Assembly (NCBI GenBank): GCA_963680875.1
Contig: OY804579.1
Location: forward strand, 15,639,506 to 15,703,505
From: Bathymodiolus brooksi
Lineage: Eukaryota; Mollusca; Bivalvia; Mytilida; Modiolidae
Reading direction: 5' to 3'
DNA length: 64,000 nt
Position 1 is the first letter of the stretch; each line of letters begins with the position of its first letter. This document shows positions 11,738-23,900 of this stretch, piece by piece. The translations under genes and the position numbers were made by a program. Under the pieces are notes generated by a model. That model was not told the origin of the DNA and searched no databases. It was given only the letters and a program-made list of their open reading frames with translations.

Positions 11738-11862
11738 GGTTATGGTGTTTAATGCCACTTTCAACAGTATTTCAGTTACATTTTTGTATATCGTGGCAGT
11801 CAGTTTTATTGGTGGAGGAAACCAGAGTACCCGGAGAAAACCACCAACCTGTCGCATACGTT
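11738..11862 (-). repeat. SINE family B 3' fragment
   Basis: In reverse orientation it reads GGTGGTTTTCTCCGGGTACT, the CCACCAATAAAACTGACTGCC block, and the tail GAAAGTGGCATTAAACACC. The tRNA-like head is absent. It sits between the 51-bp array and the DESI-PUL start, so any 5' UTR or promoter of that gene must pass through or around it. Confidence 0.75.
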
Positions 11863-11961
11863 TTGGAAAGTGTATTAAACTCCTATTGATTAATGTAGGG
11901 TAGATTGTGCGGACAGTTGTCTGGTTTTATTTTATTGACATCTTCTTGTTTTACTAGGAAA

Positions 11962-14900
11962 ATGGCAGAAGAAAGTTGGCCTGTAAAGGTTTATATATAT
12001 GACATCAGTAAAGGAATGGCTAGATCTTTGTCACAAGCATTTATAGGTAAGATTTCAAAATATAACCAGACTATGAAAAGTACAATAGTTTTTATATGAC
12101 TGCAAATAATTTGTGGTCATATTATGTTTTGCTATCCTTTTCTAAACAATAATGAGCATTTCTGGGTTTTTTTACATGGAGAGTTTATTGTTCATCTAAT
12201 TTTGATAACATTTTTTTCTTAAATGAATGACTTAGGTGAATCACTTCCAGAAAAATGCCTCACTATTATGTAACTATTACTGTTTTTGACATAAAAGGGG
12301 GGATTTCAAAATTTAAACTTTTATATTGAGTTTAGTAATATTTTGAAAATGATCAACTTTATGGACAAATTTTAGCTGCTTTATTTTGAAAAGGGGTCTA
12401 AATGGGGCCCAAATTCCGAGATTTTGCATATATGGAAGTTATGTAGCATTTTTATTTTTATTTTTTCCTCTTGAATTGATTGTTCTGATAGCTTCCAACA
12501 CTATGTTGACAGAATTCCTCTATCTCTTATGGCTTTGAGATCAACAAACAAGTGCCAAATTCCACATGTTCCAAAATTTGAACTTTTTATTAATCATTCA
12601 ATTTTAATGCAATTTTTTTGTTTAATGGTAATTTTTATGGGTTATTGATGGACCATAAACAAAATTAGGTATTTTGTTTCGAAAAGGGATCTAAAAGTGG
12701 CCCAAATTCTGAAATTTCACATATTTGGAAGTTATTAAGAATCTTTATATTTCATCCAATTTTGATGCACATTTTTTTCCTTTACCGTAAATTGATTGTG
12801 TTAAGAGCTTCCAGTGTGTCGTCGAATTTCCTTTAAAATATTTCTGATGATTTCTGAGATAAATTTCACTTAAAGGGTCCAACAAGTGCCAAATTACACA
12901 TGTTCTAGAATTTGAACTTGCTTATTTTTCATACAATTTTAAAGCATTTTTTGCTAAATGAACTACAATGTAGAAAATGAGCTATTTTTTTTTATGATAA
13001 ACAGACTGAACATGTTGATTTAGACCCAAATTAATGTGTATATTTGGATACATAATTTATAAATTTCTTCTCATTTTTACAAGATTGATGTATTTTATTC
13101 TTTGAATTGATTGTTTAATTATTTTCATTTATATTCCTTATAACATTCCCTGCCTATGTTTTTCAATCACATTTGACCATGAGCCTATTCTTATGGTTTC
13201 CAAGATTAAAGGGTTTAGAGGAGACTAAATGGAACCAATGCTTAAAATACCGTGGCATGGTAAATGGGACCAATGCTTAAAATACCGTGGCATGGTAAAT
13301 GGGACCAATGCTTAAAATACCGTGGCATGGTAAATGGGACCAATGCTTAAAATACCGTGGCATGGTAAATGGGACCAATGCTTAAAATACCGTGGCATGG
13401 TAAATGGAGACAAATGTCTAAAATACAGTGGGTTCAGAAAATTACTGTGTGCAACACATTATTATGTCTAACAATTTACTGTATCAAACATAATATTTTG
13501 TCCATACTTCTTTTTAATATACACTTGTTCAACTTGTCCATGTCAAGATGCTGTGGTCATGTCATGCCCCACTTGGCATAACCCTTTATTCTTGTTATAT
13601 TCAAACTATAGGAATTTTTAGATTGAGGAAATGTTTACAAGATTAAATAAAATCATTTTTATTCTATCCTGTAAAATGTAAATTCTAATTGCAACGCAAG
13701 ATAAAAATAAACCATTTTCTTTCAATGAAAAAAAAACCTCAATCTATATCCAATCTGTAAGTTATCCTTCTTATATTACACTATGGTGTGTTATTAAAAC
13801 TACAAAACTTTAATAGTAATTTATTTGATATAGGTAAACAGATAAATGGAGTTTGGCATACGGGGATAGTGGTTTATGGAGAGGAGTATTACTTTGGAGG
13901 AATGGGAGGAATAGAATCTTGTCAACCTGTAAGTTTGTTTGTCACAGACTTGAATTAAGTCAGGGATTGAAATATTTATTAATTAGCTAATGGAGTATCT
14001 CTTCATTTTGTAAATGTTCATGTATGATGTAGTTGGATCATGGTGAAGGTCCTATAGAAAACAAACTAAAAATATATCTGTCATCACATTTTATTGTCCA
14101 ACAATTAGACAGATGGATTAGACACTGATTATGACAACTTGTTATTGAACTATGTTGTATTCTAAATTATTAGTTACAGTGTACAATTGTCCTAATATGA
14201 ATTTTATTGACCCGATATTTTCCGTATTAGGACAATTGTACACTGTAACTAATAATTTAGCCTGATTTTGCAACTAAACCTCATATCTTATGTTTTCCAT
14301 ATTAGGACAATGAATTTATCATGATTTTGAATCCATACAACCATGTATCTCATCTTTCAGTTTTCCATGGGATATGGAATTTGTCATGGTTTTTGTCTCC
14401 ATATTTCACCTCTGACTCCATTTTTTTCCATATTAAGTCAACGGTGTAAGGGAGAGAATTCAAATTGACTTAATAAGATATTGCACTCAAATTTATTAGG
14501 ACAATATCAACCAATCAATCATATTGTGAGATTTAACCTAAAATCTGGATAATAGTTTTTATGTATACCATTTAGTTAAAATGGTTATAGAAGTAGATGA
14601 ACATGAGAGACTATCCAACATTACACTATACAAATTCAAGTAAAGGGACATGAGAGACTATCCAACATTACACTTAGATACAAATTAAAGTAAAGGAACA
14701 GCTCTTTTATTGATGTTCTACATTTCACATTCACAGTAGGGTCTTCAATAATGAGCATAATTCATATGCTAAAATGAGTGTGAAGCAGCCCTGCAGTTGA
14801 ATGGTACTCTTTTTATCTGTTGATCAACACTATATTTGGGCATCTTAATGTCAATCTGATGTCATTCGGTTATAGAATTTTACTTCCTAGATGCATTGTT

Positions 14901-17900
14901 ATCAACAAGAAGAAGTACAACAGAAGTTAACAAATACCATCATCATTATGCCATCAATAATGCAATAATCTAACCTGATCCTGTTTATTAAAAAGTAGTT
15001 TAACTTAAGAAAGGATATTTTAATTATTTTCTGTTGAGAATATACTACTGTCAAAGGGCATCACATATCATATGATGATAGAACCACAAAACATCAAGTT
15101 TACAAAAAAACAATCAAAAACATTACCAGTACATATTAACACACAAACAAAAAGAAGGACAAGGGTTTCTAACTTGAAATGAGTTAAATTGTGTAATGAT
15201 CTGTATGGTAATACTAACAACATGTTTAATCATACAAAAATGAAATGTTTTGATAGAGAGGTACTGTATTAGGATTTGATTGATTTGATTGATTTTGGTG
15301 TTTTAATGCCACTTTCAACAATATTTCAGCTATATCATGGCAACCAGTTTCAGTGGTGGAGGAAGCCGGAGTACCCGGAGAGAACCACCGACCATGCCCA
15401 TGGGCAAGCAACTGGTAAACTTTATCACTTGTGGCTGCGAGACGAGTGCACCCTTTTTGTAATTTACAAAGCCGGGCTCGAACCCACGCCATATTGGTGA
15501 TAAGCTTGTATGAGTTGTTAGATCCAGCGACCTAACAACCCACGCCATATTGGTGATAGGCTTGTATGAGTTGTTAGATCCAGCGACCTAACTCATTGAG
15601 CCACCCGGGCCCCCTACTGTATTAGGTAATCATACAAATATGAAATGTTTTGACAGGGAGGTACTGTATTAGGTAATCATACACATATTAAATGTATTGA
15701 TAGGGAGGTACTATATTAGGTAATCATACAAATATGAAATGTATTGACAGGGAGGTACTGTATTAGGTAATCCTGATCAAGTAGAAAGCCTAGGAAACAC
15801 ACAGATACCAAAAGAAATGTTCCAGAGTTACTTATTACAACTGGCACAGTCATCATTCAGGTAAACTGAGAGTTTAATATAAACACTCTGTAATTCTTTA
15901 TATATTTAACCTGTCTTACTTTAGGACAAACTGAAGCAGTGACATCATGTTAATGTGTCATATATACATAGGGGAGGCTTAGATCCACATTTTGTGCCTG
16001 TCACAAGTCAGGATCTGGATTTCCAACGTCATATGTTGTTGTCCCACTTTTTGTATTTAGTTAGTTAAGGTGAGAGTTGATTGTTGTTTTTGTTGATATT
16101 GGTGGAATTGTTGACCTATTTAACCTTTCTTTTCATAATATGTAGTTCAGTTAACATCTCAACAACCACAGCAACACTCAGTAATCTACTGACAACAGAA
16201 AGCTAAATAGTGATGGTCAACAATCCTACTAACCACAGAAAAATGAACATGAAAATGCAAATCATGGTTTTGGACAGGTAAAAATGTGTGGAGGGGTGTT
16301 AAAAAAGAGAGACAAAATAATATAAACTTAATTTTATAATCTAACTAACCAAAAGCTATAATTTTACTGATTTTATTTTAGAAATATTATGGCAATTCTT
16401 GTAGATTATATTACTGCTAATTAGTTTTATATACCACATAGTAAAAGTATGACATCCAATTGTATAATTTATGTACTTAATGTATTAAAGGAGGAGCCAT
16501 GTGGCTCAATGAGTTAGGTAGTGGGATTACCTAACAACTCATACAAGCCTATCGCCAATACAGCGTGGGTTCGTGCCTGGCTTTGTAAATTACAAAAAAG
16601 GGTACACTCAACTCGCAGCCGCAAGTGATAAAGTTTACCAGTTGCTTGCCCATGGTCGATGGTTCTCTCCAGGTACTCCGGCTTCTTCCACCACTAAAAC
16701 TGGTCGCCATGATATAGCTGAAATATTGCTGAAAGTGGCGATAAAACACCAAAAATCAAAACAAAAAGAATGTATACTTTATCTTCCTCAACCATAGATA
16801 CTGATAACCTTAGTTGAATTTGGCTCTCCTGTTTGGGCCGTTTGGTTTTCTTGCACACAAAGACTAATTTATTTGGTTTTCAAATCTACTGGCTTTGGGT
16901 GTGCCTAATAAAGATTATTTCAGGAATATGTAATGCATACTAAAGTAGATGTTTTTTTTTTTATTATAGACCACATGATTATCATCTGTTAGAACACAAC
17001 TGTAACAACTTTAGTTCAGAGGTCGCTCAGTTTTTAACAGGAAAAGACATACCATCATATATTACATCATTACCAGAGGAAGTCATGAGCACGTAAGTAA
17101 CCCATAGCACAGATGTTGACAGGACTCAATAGTCCATTATTTTAGACACAGCATAGTCTTCGACATAGATTAGTCTTAGTAGTAGATTCACGAGCATTCG
17201 ACGGGCGAATGAAAATTGTTTAAAGCAAAATTAGGATTTATTACAGACATAAACTTTTTATTGGACTTGCCATGGGATATGGGGGAAACTCCCCTTAGGA
17301 TGTCGGGGAGTATTACTCACAAAAATTCTCTAAACTTGTATACATCTTTAACTATCAGTAATTAAAAAGTCAAAACAAGGGATGTGTGTTATACACGAAT
17401 ACACAACTATTTGCTGTATAATATGACAGTATGATATTGTAAATGGAAAGAATGTTGACACAATGATGGTCAGCAATTCCACCAATTATCAACAAAACAA
17501 ACACCTACCTCTCGTCTCAAATCAAAAGACCACAACATGGGGTGTCGAAAATCCAGGCCATGGCTTGAGCCAAGCATAAAAATGTGGTAGGGTCAAACCG
17601 GTTATGGGTGTCTCAACTCCCCCTGCATGTTTTGCTTGTATTACTTTTCTGGACTTTTGCTATTGTAATTTCTTCATGTATATGATTTTATTGTGTTTTA
17701 GGCCACTAGGACAGATGTTGCGACCATTAATAGATACAATGTCTGTACAACCTAGTGGGGGTCATGCTGTATTTAATCAGCAACAATTACAACAGCAAAG
17801 TATGAATTCAGGACCAGAATCAACAAATGAACCCAAAACACAAATATCCCCTGCTCAACAACAGCAGGTACCAGTACCTCACGCTACAACAGGAAACAGT

Positions 17901-20900
17901 CTACCAGGATCTTCCAATAGTAGTCGTTCAGACACTTCAAACTTTGATCCCTCCTTAGAAGAGGAGGAAATGTATGATCCATTTGTGTATAATGAGGTAA
18001 TTACTCTATTTTTAGATTTTCTGGTGGAAGGCAAGCTGTATTTTGGAGAGCACTGGACACACCTTACTGATTAATTTACCTACTATAAGATATTAAGATT
18101 CCCTAATTTGTGAAATTCTACTATTTCAAATACTGCATTTATAGATGGCCATCAAGATTAAATTATTGCTATACCAATACAATATTAAAAGTCTTGGAAA
18201 CCACTGGACATATCTCAATGAATTATTCCATCTACAATTTAAAATACGACTGCCAAGATATCAGTAAATAAACATGGCTGCCAATACAGCATCAAATTTT
18301 GATGCAATCTGTATCTGAAACCACTGGACAGACATTAATGAAACTTACGGATTACTTTTCCCACTATCAAATTTTAAAATTCAATTTATCTTCCTTTTGA
18401 CATCCTGGCCAATGAATTGTCTTCTTACAAATTATGTCCAACATGTCAGCCAGTCATATGTCACACAATCAGCCTCAATTGCCAATATACTGTAATTATG
18501 TAAGTTGTGTTAATCTTCATCCTCCACACAGACAGACAAGACGTTTTTGTTCGTCCACATTAGTGTTTAAGCTTTTCTTGTTTGTTTTTTTTATACAGGA
18601 AACCACAGATCTACAGATGATGAAAGATGAAATAGGAGACAAATTAATAACAAAACATATAAATTTATTAGATGATATTTATGATTATTTATCTTGTAAA
18701 GATAAATCCCAGTGGTCTTTAGGTAAAGATCATATACAGATGATACATACAGTGATTGGTGATGGCAGAATGGGCGAAGAAGTTAGAGTAGGCGTGTACA
18801 AACTTCTACAAGCTCTTGTTTTATTGGACGATTTTATTACATTATTACAACATGAACCAACAGAATTGATCATGAATATCGTACAACATTATGATCAGTT
18901 AACAGAACAAGTCCATACAGCCATATTAAAATTGGTAAGATAGCATAAAATTAACATCTGTTGAGTTCATGGAAGTAGGCATTAAATAAAGTGTTTCATT
19001 TCTTTATTATTAGAGGGCCTGGGTGGCTCAATGAGTTAGGTGGTTGGATTACCTAACTACTCATACAAGCCTACAAAAAAGGGTGCACTCGACTCGCAGC
19101 CGCAAGTGATAAAGTTTACCAGTTGCTTGCCCATGGTCAGTGGTTCTCTCCGGGTACTCCGGCTTCTTCCACCACTAAAATTGGTCGCCATGATATAGCT
19201 GAAATATTGCTGAAAGTGGCGTTAAAACACCAAAAATCAAATCAAAATCAAATCTATATTATTAGCTCAGTTTGCTAAATGTCATTTTAGATTTTAGCCA
19301 TTAAGTTTTATCTCACCATCCATTATTAAATCCCTACCACAGTTCGGAGCATTTTTAATTTTTAATTTTTTTGTGTCCTGTATAAATGTGGAGCCAAGTG
19401 GAAGAGATGTAGATACGGATCTATATAAATGAACTTTATCTCATTGATGGGTAATGATGCTCATCAAAGATAGAAAATAAAATTCATCTTTGAAATGTTC
19501 ATCTTAAGCACCATCAGCAGGCCTGTATCATTATAAAAAAGAGATTTAAAAGTTTGTACAAATAAAGCCCAACAGTCAAGATCATGCAAGTTATTGGCTT
19601 TACAAATTGACCAAAGGGCCCAATGAAGAAGTTTTACAATTATATTTACCGAGCAAGTCATTCAGGCTCATGTAAACCTCTAGATTGTTTCACCTATTAG
19701 CCTTTTGGAAGGAAAGACAATAATTGCCATGGTGACAAAAGTGATTTATGCATATTTTTTTGATGATTTTAATATTTCTTGTCCTTTGTCATTTCAATGT
19801 TTGTATAAAATGTTTATTCCCATCAAACAAACATGCATTACAAGAGTTTGTGCGAACCCCAATCGAGTCAAACCAAGAACTGCAATATTGGTATTTTCTG
19901 CTTCTCCGTTAAGCATGTAGCATTATGGAGTAGGAGCAAACAAAGACTGGTGAATCAGGATAATGTGTCAGAGTGGAGCGATGTGTCAACCCACAGATTG
20001 TTGCTTCAGAGGACTAGCATTATATTAAAATCCAACTAAGTGTGTTGATCTAGTACAAAGTGGACTTCAGCATATCTCATCGAATGTAATTTGTTCTTAC
20101 CATGATATAGCTGAAAAATTGCTCTTTTGGCATTAAACAACAATCATTCACTAAATTGCTACTTTTTATTTTGTAGCTGACTAATTTAACGAGTTCACAG
20201 ACAGGACAAGAATTTGTTATGACAGAATCAGAAGATGAGACTAGTATATCTTATCTGACCAGTCAGTTATGTGTGTCGTGTATTTTGTCAGAAAATCCAG
20301 CTACCAATAGATTAATATCTGTCTTAGTTTACAATATATGTAGATATCGGGTAAATATAATTATTATATAGTAATAAATATTTTCCTATTAATTTCAATG
20401 GAAAATAATCGTGCAATATATCCTTGTATTTGCACAATGATAAAAAAATACTGATAAAATGTATATTGCACTAGTTCAAATATGAATATTTGAAGTAGTT
20501 CAATATTCCACTTAAATATAATAAAATACACAGTATTTATATAAAAAATGCTCTAGGCATAAAATATTTATTACTATATAATAAAAGGGTTATTGTTTCT
20601 TAATCTTCAATTACAAGACTCCAGAAAAATACTGTAAATAACACAATTAATTTAATACAGAAATTGTTTTAGAATATTTGACCATGTCACATTTCAAACA
20701 AATTATTTACATAACTCATACATGAATAGCCTCAGTTTTTTATCATCAGATTTTGTTTGTTAAAAGTCTAAAGTTCATCTAAATTACTTTAAATATTTAT
20801 AGAAAATATGGGAATATGATAGACCGACATGATAGGACTGAAATATAGTTTAATTAAGAAATAAATCATGGAAGCCAGAATGTGTTTTGAGTTTTAAAAT

Positions 20901-23900
20901 GGGTTGGGGGATATTAGTATTTTATCTCGAGTCAGAGGCGAGGGATAAAATTTACTAATATCCGCCAACCCATGTTAAAACTCAAAACACATTCTGGCTT
21001 CCATGATTTATCTTGATTCTGACATGTCTAAGAGTACAAATACGGTAGTATACTTTGATTGGAAGACGGTAATATATATTTACGTTTGAGGAAAATGTCG
21101 CACGCAATTTATGCTGCCAAATTCGAGCAGACGATAATTCATTAACATGTACATTTACGACGGAAAAGTCAGTCACATGCACTGGCGCATGTGCTAATGA
21201 TATTATACCCAATTGATAAATTTCTCGTTTGTCTACAAAGTGAAAGAAGGACTTCATGTTAGAATATATTATTGTTTCTTAATCTTCAATTACAAGACTC
21301 CAGTCTGAAAAATACTGTAAATAACACAATTAATTTAATACAGAAATTGTTTTAGAATATTTGACCATGTCACATTTCAAACAAATGTATGAAAAGCCCT
21401 ATATTATTTATTTACATAACTCGTACATGAATAGCCTCAGTTTTTTATCATCAGATTTTGTTTGTTAGAAGTCTAAAGTCCATCTAAATTACTTTAAATA
21501 TTTATAGAAAATATGGGAATATGATAGACCGACATGATAGGACTGAAATATAGTTTAATTAAGAAATAAATCATGGAAGCCAGAATGTGTTTTGAGTTTT
21601 AAAATGGGTTAGGGGATATTAGTATTTTATCTCGAGTCAGAGGCGAGGGATAAAATTTACTAATATCCGCCAACCCATGTTAAAACTCAAAACACATTCT
21701 GGCTTCCATGATTTATCTCGATTCTGACATGTCTAAGAGTACAAATACGGTAGTATACTTTGATTGGAAGACGGTAATATATATGTACGTTTGAGGAAAA
21801 TGTCGCACGCAATTTATGCTGCCAAATTCGAGCAGACGATAATTCATCAATATGTACAATTACGACGGAAAAGTCAGTCACATCCACTGGCGCATGTGCT
21901 AATGATATTATACCCAATTGATAAATTTCTCGTTTGTCTACAAAGCGAAAGAAGGACTTCATGTTAGAATATATTATTGTTTCTTAATCTTCAATTACAA
22001 GACTCCAGTCTGAAAAATACTGTAAATAACACAATTAATTTATTACAGGAATTTGTTTTAGAATATTTGATCATGTCACATTTCAGACATTTATATGAAT
22101 CGGTGGTTCTCTCCGGGTACTCCGTCAAAACTGGTTGCCATGATATAGCTGAAATATTGCTGAAAGTGGTGTTAAAACACCAAAAATCAATCAATCAATC
22201 AATCAAATATATGAAAAGCCCTATACTATTTATTTACATAACTCGTACATGAATAGCCTCAGTTTTTTTATCCTCAGATTTTGTTTGTTAGAAGTCTAAA
22301 GTCCATCTAAATTACTTTAAATATTTATAGAAAATATGGGAATATGATAGACCGACATGATAGGACTGTAATATAGTTTAATGTGGAGTTTATAATCCAT
22401 CCATTTATTTATTTTTTTAAACAGGGGACATAACAGTATATTACTTCAGTATTTATTTTTCAATTTCAATATGTTCTGTTCAACAATACCAGAGGCTCTC
22501 AAGAGCCTGTATCGTTCACCTGGTTATAAAAAGAACCAATTGGTCCTATGTAAAAACTATGTCCTGCAGTGGTAGTCATCTTGGAATTACGATCAACATA
22601 AAAAACAAAAAGTTTGTAAAGGACCTTCCAATGATTGATGCACAGTTTAGGTTCAATCAGTGCAATAGCTTCAGAGAAGAATATATTTCTGTATTTTCCC
22701 CATATGGTCCAGTGTTAATACTATGACCTGTGGTGGCAGCCATCTTGGATTTCCGATCGGCATAAAAAACAGAGGACCTTCCAATGATCATTCCTGGGCA
22801 GTTTGGTTTCAACTGTCCAAGTGGTTTCAGAGAAGAAGCGTTTTGAAACATTTTTCCAATAGGGTCCAATATTAAACTAAGTCCTGCCGTAGCCACCATT
22901 TTGAATTTCATATCAGAACAAAAAACGTAAAGTTTGTAGAGGACCATCCAATGAACATTCATGTACAGTTTGGCTTTAATCATATTTGTAGTTTCTGAGA
23001 AGAAGGCATTTGAACATTTTCCCATAGGGTCCAATGTTAATCTATGTCCTGCGGTGGTGGCCATCTTGGATTTCCGATCGGCATAAAAAACACATACTTT
23101 GTAGAGGACCTTCCAATGATCATTCCTGGGCAGTTTGGTTTCAATTATCCAAGTGGTTTCAGAGAAGAAGCGTTTTGAAACATTTTTCCCATAGGGTCCA
23201 ATGTTAAACTAAGTACTGCCGTAGCCACCATTTTGAATTTCATATCGGAACAAAAAACGTAAAGTTTGTAGAGGACCATCCAATGAACATTCATGTACAG
23301 TTTGGCTTTAATCATATTTGTAGTTTCTGAGAAGAAGGCATTTGAACATTTTCCCATAGGGTCCAATGTTAATCTATGTCCTGCGGTGGTGGCCATCTTG
23401 GATTTCCGATCGGCATAAAAAACACACACTTTGTAGAGGACCTTCCAATGATCATTCCTGGGCAGTTTGGTTTCAATTGTCCTAGTGGTTTCAGAGAAGA
23501 AGCATTTTGAAACATTTTTCCCATAGGGTCCAATGTTAAACTAAGTCCTGCCGTAGCCGCCATTTTGAATTTCATATCGGAACAAAAAACCTAAAGTTTG
23601 TGGAGGACCATCCAATGAACATTCATTTACAGTTTGGCTTTAATCATATTTGTAGTTTCTGAGAAGAAGGCATTTGAACATTTTCCTATAGGGTCCAATG
23701 TTAATATATGTATTGCGGTGGCGGCCATCTTGGATTTCCGATCGGCATAAAAAACACACACTTTGTAGAGGACCTTCCAATGATCATTCCTGGGCAGTTT
23801 GGTTTCAACTGTCGTAGTGGTTTCAGAGAAGAAGCGTTTTGAAACATTTTTCCCATAGGGTCCAATGTTAAACTAAGTCCTGCCGTAGCCGCCATTTTGA

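Noticed and set aside
10088..11857. Two overlapping open frames of 519 (+) and 531 (-) codons
   Set aside because: Both run through a 51-bp minisatellite whose unit has no stops and a length divisible by 3. The repeated peptides are translations of the repeat, with no start or splice context.
18434..18598. Upstream extension of DESI-PUL exon 6 from an ATG at 18434
   Set aside because: A TTATACAG acceptor at 18591-18598 joins in phase with exon 5, and the upstream peptide has no resemblance to the family.
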